From Clostridiales bacterium (GTDB lineage Bacteria > Bacillota > Clostridia > Lachnospirales > Lachnospiraceae): a stretch of DNA of 64,000 nt. The notes beneath the pieces were generated by a model. That model did not search any database and was not told the origin of the DNA. It worked only from the letters and a program-made list of their open reading frames with translations. Positions 1 through 7,794 of this stretch are shown here, one piece after another. Position numbers and translations under genes: made by a program. The stretch covers positions 1-64,000 of the forward strand of contig JAGZJZ010000010.1 of the NCBI GenBank assembly GCA_018365455.1, read 5' to 3'. The number at the start of each line of letters is the position of its first letter. Positions within the stretch are counted from its first letter, which is position 1.

Positions 1-93
1 TCCATAACAACATTTTAAATCAAAAACAGGAGGGACACAACACTTTTCATTACTTGTTTGTGCCTGAGCGAAGCGAAAGGAATGATAAAAAAT

Positions 94-780
94 ATGAAAT
101 ATGACTGCCTGATCGTAGATGATGAAGAAGCGCTTGCTGACAGCACCTGTGAATATTTTAATATGTTTGACGTGAAGACAACGGTTGCTTATACGAAGAA
201 CCAGTGTCTGGACTTTTTTAAGGAGAATAAGGCTGAGATGATCCTTCTGGATATCAACCTTGGAAATGATTCTGGTTTTACCCTGTGCAAAGAGCTCAGA
301 GAAAAAGTACAGATCCCAATTTTGTTTATCAGTGCCAGGACCAGTGATGATGATGTTTTGATTGCCTTGAATATTGGAGGAGATGATTATATCAAAAAAC
401 CTTACTCCTTAAGTATCCTGCTGGCTAAGGTAAAGGCTGTGCTCCGGCGGCAGAATCTGTCTAATGCCAGAGAAGTGTTCGAGGACAGGGGGCTGATTGT
501 GGACTATAAGAATTCCAGAGCGAGTCTAAATGGTACATTATTAAAACTGAAAACCATGGAATATCAACTATTGGAATATTTGGTGCAGAATGCAAACCGC
601 ATGATACCAAAAGAAGAATTATTCCGTAAGGTCTGGAAAGATTCCGTTACCGGAGACGGGACCCTGAATGTGCACATTCGCAGGATACGTGAAAAGATAG
701 AAGAGAACCCCAATTCCCCCAAACGTATAAAAACAATCTGGGGCACCGGATATGTCTATGAGGAGGAGTACCGTGATTAA
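94..780 (+). CDS. OmpR/PhoB-family response regulator
   Basis: DNA-binding response regulator of a two-component system. The receiver domain (about residues 3-115) has the acidic pocket DDEE (9-12), the phospho-acceptor D53 in LLDINLG, S80 in FISA and K102 in YIKKPY; a winged-helix output domain ends with GTGYVYE. The reading frame stays open back to a TTG at 58, but the receiver fold begins at MKYDCLIVDDEE, so ATG 94 is preferred (AAAGGA 12 nt upstream); ATG 82 is possible. It overlaps the kinase gene downstream. An ABC exporter at 4.3-7.4 kb with OmpR-type repeats in its promoter is the likely target (inference). Confidence 0.93.
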   Translation: MKYDCLIVDDEEALADSTCEYFNMFDVKTTVAYTKNQCLDFFKENKAEMILLDINLGNDSGFTLCKELREKVQIPILFISARTSDDDVLIALNIGGDDYIKKPYSLSILLAKVKAVLRRQNLSNAREVFEDRGLIVDYKNSRASLNGTLLKLKTMEYQLLEYLVQNANRMIPKEELFRKVWKDSVTGDGTLNVHIRRIREKIEENPNSPKRIKTIWGTGYVYEEEYRD

Positions 781-2071
781 AAAGGGTTTCATAGCGGTGG
801 TAGCAGCATTTATGGTTATGCTGGCAGCATTTATGCTCTGGGCGGGAACCAGCGTCAAAGTGCAGAAGCTGGATATCACGGTAGTGAATGATGTAGTAAA
901 GCAGGCTGCAGCTCATTGGGATGAAATAGAGCAGGGAAAAATCATATCCCAGATGAAAGATGCCGGTTCTATTCCATTCACCATATTTAACCGGGATGGA
1001 AAAATTCTGGACGCCACAGAGGCAGGTCTGTCTTCCAGCCTGTCTGAAGCGATCACCAATGGAGATACCATAGCAGATATCGAAAAAGATGGGAGATTAC
1101 TAGGCAAAGCAGTATTTCATAATGCCACTCCGGAACTTCTGATAAAGAGATCCCGGCAATATCTTCTGTGCGGAGTATTTCTGCTTGGAGGCATTTTGCT
1201 CTGCATTATCTGCTATTATTGGTATCTGAGAAAAGCGTTATTTGTACCGTTTCAGAAAATGGAGCGTTTTGCCAGGAATATCGCAAGGGGAGATTTGAAT
1301 GTTCCCCTGGAAATGGATCATACAAATGTATTTGGGGCATTTACGGAAAGCTTTGACCTGATGCGTGAGGAATTAAAAAGAGCCAGGGAAAATGAGCGGC
1401 TTGCGAACCAAAGTAAAAAGGAACTGGTTGCATCCCTAAGCCATGATATTAAAACTCCGGTAGCCTCCATACAGGCTATTTCGGAACTGATGCTGGCATT
1501 TCCAAGAAGCAGTAAAGAAAAGATCCAGCTGGAGACCATCGGACAAAAAGCAGAACAGATTAACCAGCTGGTGACAAACCTGTTTCAGGCTACGATGGAA
1601 GAGCTGGAAAAACTGAAGGTAGATACATCCGAGCTGGAAAGCCGGATCCTCTGTACTTATGTGGCGGCATCGGATTACAGCCATCTGGCTAATCTGCGGG
1701 CAGTTCCGGATTGCATGATCATCGCGGACCCGCTGCGTATTCAGCAGGTAATTGATAATGTGATTCACAATTCCTATAAATACGCAAATACCACCATTGA
1801 TATTTCTGCCTCCTGTGAAGGCGATTATCTGACTGTCTGTTTCCGGGACTTTGGAAAAGGCGCAGCCAGTGAGGAATTACCATTGCTGTTTGAGAAATTC
1901 TATAGAGGCAGCAATGCAAAAAATAGGAATGGAGCAGGGCTTGGCTTGTATCTGTCCCGGTATTTTATGGAACAGATGGGGGGCAGAATCAGCTGTGAAA
2001 ATTGTGAAGGTGGATTTCAGGTTACTTTATATATCAGGCTTGCCGGAAAAATTCAGCAGGACAGGAATTAA
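773..2071 (+). CDS. Sensor histidine kinase (HAMP, HisKA, HATPase_c)
   Basis: Membrane sensor kinase partner of the preceding regulator. One TM helix near residues 4-24, an extracytoplasmic sensor of about 100 residues, a second TM helix (LLCGVFLLGGILLCIICYYW), a HAMP-like linker, then the dimerisation/phospho-acceptor motif SLSHDIKTP (His near 224), and ATPase N box DNVIHNSYKYAN, G1 FRDFGKG and G2 GAGLGLYLS. GTG 773 is chosen because AGGAGGAG (761-768) sits just upstream and the gene then overlaps the regulator by 8 bp, typical of coupled translation. Length about 432 residues is normal. Its 3' end overlaps the convergent YCII gene by 38 bp. Confidence 0.93.
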   Translation: MIKKGFIAVVAAFMVMLAAFMLWAGTSVKVQKLDITVVNDVVKQAAAHWDEIEQGKIISQMKDAGSIPFTIFNRDGKILDATEAGLSSSLSEAITNGDTIADIEKDGRLLGKAVFHNATPELLIKRSRQYLLCGVFLLGGILLCIICYYWYLRKALFVPFQKMERFARNIARGDLNVPLEMDHTNVFGAFTESFDLMREELKRARENERLANQSKKELVASLSHDIKTPVASIQAISELMLAFPRSSKEKIQLETIGQKAEQINQLVTNLFQATMEELEKLKVDTSELESRILCTYVAASDYSHLANLRAVPDCMIIADPLRIQQVIDNVIHNSYKYANTTIDISASCEGDYLTVCFRDFGKGAASEELPLLFEKFYRGSNAKNRNGAGLGLYLSRYFMEQMGGRISCENCEGGFQVTLYIRLAGKIQQDRN

Positions 2072-2333
2072 AGTAATGACAGTCGAATTCAATTAGCCGG
2101 TATTCCTGGATTCCATGGATTTTAAAAGGCTCCCGGGACAGATAAGCTTCTAATTTTTCGATAGATTCCGCTCTCATTACAAATATTCCACCGCTCATAT
2201 CTGTTTTCAGCCCGGAGATCAGGATGGTTCCGTCATCCATTGCTTTTTGCGTATATGCCATATGTTCTTTCATAATTTCATCGGTCATGAAATCAGCGTT
2301 CAGGATAGTTCCTTCGATCATAAAATAATTCAT
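2034..2333 (-). CDS. YCII-related domain protein
   Basis: Small (99 residues) cytoplasmic protein of the YCII/EthD-like ferredoxin-fold family: it opens with a hydrophobic strand MNYFMIEGTI, contains KEHMAYTQKAMDDGTILISG, and ends with the family's strand-helix-strand pattern GGIFVMRAESIEKLEAYL and IHGIQEYRLIEF. The function of such stand-alone YCII proteins is generally unknown. A clear SD (AAGGAG on the minus strand) precedes ATG 2333. The stop lies inside the convergent histidine kinase gene, an unusual 38-bp tail overlap. Confidence 0.8.
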   Translation of the reverse strand: MNYFMIEGTILNADFMTDEIMKEHMAYTQKAMDDGTILISGLKTDMSGGIFVMRAESIEKLEAYLSREPFKIHGIQEYRLIEFDCHYFNSCPAEFFRQA

Positions 2334-2432
2334 TTTGTTTTCTCCTTATGATTTTTAGGTAGTGTCAAGTTTGACCCTCCTGTTTTTATAAAAAACCTAA
2401 TTTTCAAAGATTTCACCACTTTTTAATAAAAA

Positions 2433-2513
2433 AAGCAATGGCCTCCTTTTTTGTGTGAATACTGTAAGTACCAGCCAACAACATTCACAAGACCAGAAAG
2501 GATTTCATTGCTT
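2433..2513. repeat. Imperfect hairpin before transposase-like fragment
   Basis: Inverted arms AAGCAATG (about 2432-2439) and CATTGCTT (2507-2514) enclose a nested pair GTGAAT / ATTCAC. The structure ends at the start codon of the transposase-like fragment, resembling the subterminal region of an insertion sequence. Low complexity makes chance pairing possible. Confidence 0.35.
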
Positions 2514-2723
2514 ATGGATATTATTACGTACTTACTTCACTTCATTCAATTTCAGCACAAACAAATTTGCTGTTTATTTAACTTTATCTGCAGATACATC
2601 CCACTTAAGCAATGGGATTTCGACGATTCCTATTCCCCCAAATACCAAAAGTTCAAGATTAATGAACTTCCGAGGATCGTCTCTTTCCGGCAAGACTGGA
2701 CATACAAGGACCTCATCCCATGA
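2514..2723 (+). pseudogene. Transposase N-terminal fragment (putative)
   Basis: 69-residue open frame starting MDIITYLLHFIQF and containing IPLKQWDFDDSYSPKYQKF. From memory this resembles the N terminus of transposases common in Lachnospiraceae, which continue for several hundred residues with a zinc ribbon and catalytic domain. Here the frame ends at 2723 where unrelated sequence begins, so it is probably a truncated, dead copy. No catalytic domain is present. Identification is by recalled motif only and could be wrong. Confidence 0.4.
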
Positions 2724-2962
2724 AAGTAGAGGATGACCAGATGAATGCAGAAAACATGGAAAGTAATGGCTGTTTGCAAAGAGTACATGAATATGGGCAC
2801 CATGTTTCTAACTCGCTACGATATATGAAAGGCAAGCCGGGATTTGAATATGATTTTTATAGGAGTGTATTGGCATTTGAGGAATATTTTGGCGGGGCAT
2901 CTCCTCGGGAGTTTGCTAAAATATTTGGAAATAAATTCGAAAAAATATTAAGGAGTGTGTAA
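2720..2962 (+). CDS. Small hypothetical protein
   Basis: Up to 80 residues, charged and aromatic, with no recognised domain. The region YDFYRSVLAFEEYFGGAS followed by FAKIFGNKFEKILRSV looks like a compact helical protein. The start is uncertain: ATG 2720 lies at the junction with the transposase-like fragment, and internal ATGs at 2741 or 2756 are possible. It is followed after 2 nt by another small gene and one terminator, so the two probably share a transcript. The surrounding low-GC debris suggests acquired DNA. Confidence 0.45.
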   Translation: MKVEDDQMNAENMESNGCLQRVHEYGHHVSNSLRYMKGKPGFEYDFYRSVLAFEEYFGGASPREFAKIFGNKFEKILRSV

Positions 2963-2964
2963 AT

Positions 2965-3135
2965 ATGGGAATGAAGGAACCGGACTTTATGAAAAATGGG
3001 TATGCCTATATCGGAGAGGACGAACAATGGCATATTAGACCGGATGCACCGGAAGCTGCAAAAGAGGAATTTAAGAAGTTTATGGCTTTGGTAAATCCGG
3101 TGCCAGACGAAAACGGAATAGTTACACGATATTAA
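2965..3135 (+). CDS. Small hypothetical protein (56 aa)
   Basis: Reads MGMKEPDFMKNGYAYIGEDE and ends NGIVTRY. AGGAG (2951-2955) lies 9 nt before ATG 2965, and the gene starts 2 nt after the previous stop. A strong intrinsic terminator follows directly, which supports a real two-gene unit. No domain recognised. The small size and placement next to a transposase-like fragment recall cargo genes of mobile elements, but nothing in the sequence gives a function. Confidence 0.5.
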   Translation: MGMKEPDFMKNGYAYIGEDEQWHIRPDAPEAAKEEFKKFMALVNPVPDENGIVTRY

Positions 3136-3137
3136 TC

Positions 3138-3162
3138 AACCACTTGAAAGAGTGGTTTTTTT
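3138..3162 (+). terminator. Intrinsic terminator
   Basis: Perfect 7-bp stem AACCACT / AGTGGTT around a TGAAAG loop, followed by a run of T residues. It closes the two small genes at 2720-3135. Confidence 0.8.
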
Positions 3163-3170
3163 ATTGCCCG

Positions 3171-3324
3171 ATAACCTTTAAGGGACTTATTAGAAGACTT
3201 ACAAGACCCAATTAGGGCAAGTCAACAACGCTATACAGTCTTACAAAGATATGTATATCGATGGTATCAAGAAAGCTACGGCCAGTATAAAGTACAGAGA
3301 AAAGGCTTGATATCAGAGAGATGA
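3171..3324 (+). pseudogene. Unidentified ORF remnant without start
   Basis: An open stretch of about 48 codons without a start codon, reading DLLEDLQDPIRASQQRYTVL, then YVYRWYQESYG, ending in TGA 3322-3324. The amino-acid composition looks protein-like, but there is no ATG/GTG/TTG with an SD. It is probably a decayed 3' end of a larger gene. Nothing recognisable. Confidence 0.25.
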
Positions 3325-3350
3325 AAACAGGTAGACATAATTTGCAATCT

Positions 3351-3743
3351 CTAAGAAAAAATAGTATACAATATGTGCTTATCATCGGCTTTCAGCAACA
3401 TAAAGTAAATAAATATAGCTGCATACGTATAAACAGCGTGTAAGATTGCTTCCTTAGCATACTCATTTTTTATGCGGCGCCCTATTAGATGTGGGACGAA
3501 TACAATATCACTGACACAGCTTAATACACCTACCTGTAAAGTAGCCAAATAGACAAATGGTTCAGATTCATCCGAGATTAGGTATAATATGGCAGCTATG
3601 ATCAACATTATTACACAACTATGCTTGTACTCCATACCATACCAGTTTCGTAGCTTGATAAATATCAATGCAGCTATAATACTTAAAGTAATAACAATGA
3701 ATAGTGCAATTTTATAATTTTCAGAAATTAATGTTCCTAACAT
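3351..3743 (-). CDS. Small integral membrane protein
   Basis: 130 residues with about four hydrophobic segments: IALFIVITLSIIAALIFI, CVIMLIIAAILYLI, a moderately hydrophobic stretch around FVYLATLQVGVLSCVSDIVF, and YTYAAIFIYFMLL, separated by short charged loops. No family recognised. The SD is weak and the gene is AT-rich like the rest of this island. It stands alone between decayed sequences, so expression is uncertain. Confidence 0.5.
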   Translation of the reverse strand: MLGTLISENYKIALFIVITLSIIAALIFIKLRNWYGMEYKHSCVIMLIIAAILYLISDESEPFVYLATLQVGVLSCVSDIVFVPHLIGRRIKNEYAKEAILHAVYTYAAIFIYFMLLKADDKHILYTIFS

Positions 3744-4040
3744 ATAAAACGACCCGCTTTCTTGAACTGCAATTATAATGGTATTGCCCAGATGATAACT
3801 TATTTTTAATTATAAAAGTTTCCTGATGTATTAAATGGTACTTTTAATGCACTGAAATTTTATGTAACAAAATCCTCCGGGGAATTACTCCCTGGGGGTA
3901 TATCTATGCCTTTTATATAAATACCTTACATTTTATACTTACAAGCGTTTGAGGCTCCGGCCTTTTTTATTCTAGAGCGTGTTTTATATGGTACAATAAA
4001 GACAGTTACAAAACAGCAAACAACAAACGGAGGAAGTCAA

Positions 4041-4169
4041 GTGTATAAAGTAATACGGAAAGCCAATTCATCCCTCAGTCCATATTATTTGTATTCAAGA
4101 TTAACCAGCGTGGAGAGCAAAGATCATACACATGGATACGGTATCATAAATAAATGCCTTGTTCTATGA
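4041..4169 (+). pseudogene. GHKL-type kinase C-terminal remnant (possible)
   Basis: A 42-codon frame with a good SD (GGAGGAAG, 4029-4036) and GTG start that reads VYKVIRKANSSLSPYY and later DHTHGYGIIN. The HGYGxxN pattern resembles the G2-box end of GHKL histidine kinases (HGYGLKNI). It ends soon after. This may be a scrambled remnant of a sensor gene; the match is short and could be chance. Confidence 0.3.
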
Positions 4170-4197
4170 GTGCTTCGGAGTGCAAATTTAAGGATTG

Positions 4198-4242
4198 GTT
4201 AAGAATCCGCTAAAGACACGCTAAGAATTTTCCGTGTAGAAT
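4198..4242 (+). promoter_or_regulatory. Promoter with three 11-bp OmpR-type repeats
   Basis: Three contiguous 11-bp direct repeats, GTTAAGAATCC, GCTAAAGACAC and GCTAAGAATTT (4198-4230), lie head to tail, as expected for a PhoB/OmpR-family regulator binding one helix face. A SigA -10 box TAGAAT (4237-4242) follows, with no good -35 box 17 bp upstream, as in activator-dependent promoters where repeats replace the -35. The controlled genes are the ABC exporter at 4306-7429, and the obvious regulator is the one at 94-780 (inference). Confidence 0.6.
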
Positions 4243-4305
4243 GAGATTATCGTAACTGGTAATCTTATTTTATAGGGGCATGTATTTGCCTGAAAGAGGA
4301 GAGAA

Positions 4306-5064
4306 ATGGGAGAGACAATATTATCTGCAAATAAATTATGTAAGACGTTTTCAAATGACGGAGTACAACAGCATGTACTGAGAAATCTGGACATCAGTTT
4401 TGAGAAAGGGGATTTTACCGTAATAATGGGCGCATCCGGGGCGGGAAAATCCACTCTTTTATATGCGCTGTCAGGCATGGATAAACCCACCCTTGGAGAC
4501 ATCTACTATGGGAATACAAAGATATCCGGCTACAGCAATGACAAGCTTGCGGTTTTCAGGCGCAGACACTGCGGTTTTGTCTTTCAGCAGATTTACCTGC
4601 TGGAAAATATGAGTGTATTGGATAATGTTATGGCGGTTGGTCTGCTGGCGGATAAGAATAAAAAGTCAGTGGCGGAAAGGGGAAAAGAACTTTTAAAGCA
4701 GGTAGGACTGGAAGAAAATCTGTGGAAGAAGTTCCCGTCCCAGTTATCCGGCGGAGAAGCACAGCGAGCAGGAATCGTCCGCGCACTTATTAACAGGCCG
4801 GAAATCGTATTTGCTGACGAACCCACAGGTGCACTGAATTCCGCTCATGGAAAAGCAGTTTTAGATACCTTTTCCAATTGCCACCAGGAAGGGCAGAGTA
4901 TTATTATGGTGACACATGATCTGCGCTCTGCGCTGAGGGGAAATCGTATCATTTATCTCAAGGACGGTATCATCTGTGGAGAATGTCGCTTAACAGATTA
5001 TGATGAAAATGATCACAAGCGCATAGGTATACTGCGTGATTTCCTGGAAGAAATGGGGTGGTAA
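4306..5064 (+). CDS. ABC transporter ATPase, MacB/LolD/BceA type
   Basis: Nucleotide-binding subunit of an FtsX-type ABC system. Walker A GASGAGKST (42-50), Q-loop FVFQQ (Gln near 94), signature LSGGEAQR (147-154), Walker B IVFADEPTGAL (D171, E172) and switch MVTHD are all intact; 252 residues is usual. SD AAAGAGGAGAG lies just before ATG 4306. The permease gene follows after 1 nt. In Firmicutes such pairs, adjacent to a TCS, commonly handle antimicrobial peptide resistance or peptide/lipid export; here the TCS is 2.2 kb upstream, separated by mobile debris. Confidence 0.93.
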   Translation: MGETILSANKLCKTFSNDGVQQHVLRNLDISFEKGDFTVIMGASGAGKSTLLYALSGMDKPTLGDIYYGNTKISGYSNDKLAVFRRRHCGFVFQQIYLLENMSVLDNVMAVGLLADKNKKSVAERGKELLKQVGLEENLWKKFPSQLSGGEAQRAGIVRALINRPEIVFADEPTGALNSAHGKAVLDTFSNCHQEGQSIIMVTHDLRSALRGNRIIYLKDGIICGECRLTDYDENDHKRIGILRDFLEEMGW

Positions 5065-5065
5065 G

Positions 5066-7429
5066 ATGGAAACTACAGGGATGCTGATGAAATCTTATCT
5101 GAAAAAGAGCAAAGGGCAAATGCTGTCATTGTTCTTATTAATTGTCATTGCAGTAACGATCTTAAATACAGGAGCACTGGTATTCTTTAATTACCAGCGT
5201 TCTTTCCTGAACCGGATGGAAGAACTGAACGGAGCGCATTTTATGGCGGCACTGCCAAAAAGTGATGAAGATGATCAGTATCTTACATTTATACAGAATT
5301 ATAAAGGGGTAAACCAGGTTGAGACTCAGCAGGTTCTGATCTTCCCGGGGGCATCCCTGCCCTACGGTGACAGCAGGCTGGAACAGGTCTTTTTAATTAC
5401 CAGTCTGGGAGATGACCGGGATATTTCAAAACTCAATATGGTAGAAGAAGATGCATCCATTCAGAATGGAATTTACCTGCCTTATATTATGAAAACCGGA
5501 GGATATCATAAAATAGGGGAAACTTTCGATATCCAGTTCAACCACAAAACCTATGAGTTTACCATAGCAGGTTTTATCGAGGATGTATCCCTCACCAGTT
5601 CCATTAATCTGGGGGGAATAGGCGCATATTTAAAAGAAGGGGATTTTAAGAATCTCCAGGAGAAATCCAAAGAATGGAATAATCTTGGAACGCTGGTTTC
5701 CGCAAGGATGGATGATTATCGGGATTCTGTGAATCTGACTTCGGATTTTAAGAAACAGATGTCCGGAGCGCAGCGTCTGGAGGGAACTGCGATGAATCTG
5801 TGGTGTCAGGATGCGGTACTGGGGGTACGAGCGAGAACGCTCACATCCAATATTGGCGGTTCGGTTATGATTAGCTTTGCACTCATTATTGTATTGATCA
5901 GTATGGTGGTAATCCGTTTTCGGATTATTAATATGATCGAAGAGGACATGAAAAATGTAGGAGTACTGAAAGCACTGGGATACACAAGCGGACAAATCGT
6001 CATTTCCTTTGTACTGCAGTTTGCCGTGATCGGAGGTATAGGCGCCGTCCTGGGAGTCCTGGCATCTTATGGCGTTCTGCCTCTGATCAATGATTTGTTC
6101 TCTGCCCAGACTGGAATTGTGTGGCATCAGGGATTCCATGCCGCCATCAGTATCATCGTGATTGTATTGATTCTAATAATAACGGGCAGCATTGCATTTT
6201 TTGCTTCCGGCAGAATCAATCATCTTCATCCGATTCTGGCGATCCGGGGAGGAATCGCAACTCACAGTTTCCGAAAAAATGTAATTGCATTGGATCAATC
6301 CAAGGGAACCCTGAATTTACTTTTAGCTGCTAAGAATGCATTGCAGAATACAAAAAAGAACGTTATGATTGGCATTATTATTTCCTTTTTGACGTTTGTG
6401 GCATTATTTGCCTGGACCATGTATTATAATATTGCGCTGGATAAAGATTCCTTTTTAAACATTATAGGAGCCGAAATGGCCGACTTCGTAGCAGTAGTAC
6501 CGGAAAATGAAAAAGCAGGATCCTTTCAAAATAAAATTCAGGATATGGATAATGTAAGAAAGACATTCTATTACGATACACTCAGTACCAGGGTAAATGG
6601 TACCGACTGCATGGCTACGGTATTAGAAGATTTTCAGGTGATTGAAAACAATACCATTTATAAAGGCCGTTATCCCAAACATGATAATGAAGCAGCGATG
6701 GGTGCACTGCTGTCAGAGGTGCTTGGAAAAGAGATCGGAGACACCATCATAGTAGAATCCGGAAATGAAAAGAAAGGATATCTGGTGACGGGACTTACAC
6801 AGGGATCCTTTTATCTGGGCATGGACATCATGGTGACGAAGACGGGGATTGAAGAAATACTGCCCGCATTTAAGCAAAGTAATCTATATGTATATCTGAA
6901 CCAGAGTGATGACAGGGCGCTTGCGGTCTTTCAGGATCATATTAATAAAATGTACGGAGAGGATGAAATTTCCCTTACGAAAAACAAAGAGGTCATCTTC
7001 AGTACCATCAATATATATTCCAAAATGACAACCATTATTGCAATTGGCATTTTGTGTACGACGGTTCTCGTTATTACCCTGGTGCTATATCTGATTATAA
7101 GGATGATGATTACCAGGCAGAAGCAGTATTATGGAATCCAGAAATCCATTGGTTTTACGACAGGACAGATCATCCGGCAGATTATATTCAGCCTGATGCC
7201 GCCCATTGCAGCCGGTGCAGTGGCAGGGGGAGTCATCAGCATGCTGACGATGAACCGGGTTATCTCTGTGTTATTTAAAAGCCTGGGAGTCATGAATGCG
7301 AATTTTATCATACAGCCGCTGGGGGTTGCTGGAATAATAGCGGGAATTATCGTGGTAAGTTATGCATTAGGATATTTGATTGCCGGAAGAATACGCAAGA
7401 TTACTCCATATAACTTAATTACGGAGTAA
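5066..7429 (+). CDS. ABC transporter permease with two FtsX domains
   Basis: About 787 residues: a TM helix near 17-37, a large extracytoplasmic domain to about 255, three TM helices of the first FtsX module, a linker, another TM helix with a second extracytoplasmic domain, and three more C-terminal TM helices. Both FtsX modules carry the typical KALGYTSGQI and KSIGFTTGQI motifs before the helices. Such mechanotransmission permeases do not move substrate through a channel but couple ATP hydrolysis to periplasmic/extracellular work (family knowledge). ATG 5066 is preferred over the open frame upstream because it follows the ATPase stop by 1 nt. Confidence 0.9.
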   Translation: METTGMLMKSYLKKSKGQMLSLFLLIVIAVTILNTGALVFFNYQRSFLNRMEELNGAHFMAALPKSDEDDQYLTFIQNYKGVNQVETQQVLIFPGASLPYGDSRLEQVFLITSLGDDRDISKLNMVEEDASIQNGIYLPYIMKTGGYHKIGETFDIQFNHKTYEFTIAGFIEDVSLTSSINLGGIGAYLKEGDFKNLQEKSKEWNNLGTLVSARMDDYRDSVNLTSDFKKQMSGAQRLEGTAMNLWCQDAVLGVRARTLTSNIGGSVMISFALIIVLISMVVIRFRIINMIEEDMKNVGVLKALGYTSGQIVISFVLQFAVIGGIGAVLGVLASYGVLPLINDLFSAQTGIVWHQGFHAAISIIVIVLILIITGSIAFFASGRINHLHPILAIRGGIATHSFRKNVIALDQSKGTLNLLLAAKNALQNTKKNVMIGIIISFLTFVALFAWTMYYNIALDKDSFLNIIGAEMADFVAVVPENEKAGSFQNKIQDMDNVRKTFYYDTLSTRVNGTDCMATVLEDFQVIENNTIYKGRYPKHDNEAAMGALLSEVLGKEIGDTIIVESGNEKKGYLVTGLTQGSFYLGMDIMVTKTGIEEILPAFKQSNLYVYLNQSDDRALAVFQDHINKMYGEDEISLTKNKEVIFSTINIYSKMTTIIAIGILCTTVLVITLVLYLIIRMMITRQKQYYGIQKSIGFTTGQIIRQIIFSLMPPIAAGAVAGGVISMLTMNRVISVLFKSLGVMNANFIIQPLGVAGIIAGIIVVSYALGYLIAGRIRKITPYNLITE

Positions 7430-7517
7430 AAAATTAATTATGGAGTTCATGATACTCCTAATTAAATTACAGAGTTCATGATATCCTATCATTTAATTAT
7501 GGCGTTAATGGTATTTA
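7415..7517. repeat. Degenerate tandem repeats after ABC permease
   Basis: Four imperfect copies built on TTAATTA + NGGAGTTCATGATAcTCC begin at 7415 (inside the permease stop region), 7434, 7462 and 7493. Spacing is 19, 28 and 31 bp. The first copy supplies the permease C terminus (LITE, stop). No terminator was seen here. Confidence 0.55.
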
Positions 7518-7558
7518 AAGACCCGTGACATGCCTGCACCCAACGTTTCACGGCGCCA

Positions 7559-7718
7559 GAGCGTGTTTGAAAATTCATTCCCGTCATCTGCACGCTCCAC
7601 TTTGCGGTATATTGGCCCCGAATTCAGGTTACGTAGTACGCTTGTCGACCTTCATCCGGGACAAATCTCCCACAAAGTGTGACGCACAGCTGCCAGAAAG
7701 CAATTTTAAAACACGCGC
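7559..7718. repeat. MITE-like inverted repeat, most complete copy
   Basis: A 160-bp element whose ends are GAGCGTGTTTGAAAATT (7559-7575) and AATTTTAAAACACGCGC (7702-7718), matching as inverted repeats in 14 of 15 core positions. Inner parts also pair imperfectly (CTCCACTTTG against CACAAAGTG), so the whole can fold as a long hairpin. Shorter relatives occur in many intergenic gaps of this window. No coding capacity. Confidence 0.7.
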
Positions 7719-7756
7719 CAGGGAATCCGGGCGATACGAGAATCAGTTAAAATAAA

Positions 7757-7786
7757 TTTACAGATCTTTCACACTTATGGTATGAT
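7757..7786 (+). promoter_or_regulatory. SigA promoter of the retron
   Basis: TTTACA (7757-7762), an 18-bp spacer and TATGAT (7781-7786) give a good vegetative promoter with a predicted start near 7793. It would transcribe the hairpin-rich leader, the msr-msd region and the reverse transcriptase gene as one RNA. Confidence 0.6.
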
Positions 7787-7794
7787 AGAGACAT

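Noticed and set aside
7525..7755. 76-codon plus-strand frame before the retron
   Set aside because: It lies almost wholly in the MITE-like inverted repeat and has no SD; the codons follow the palindrome.
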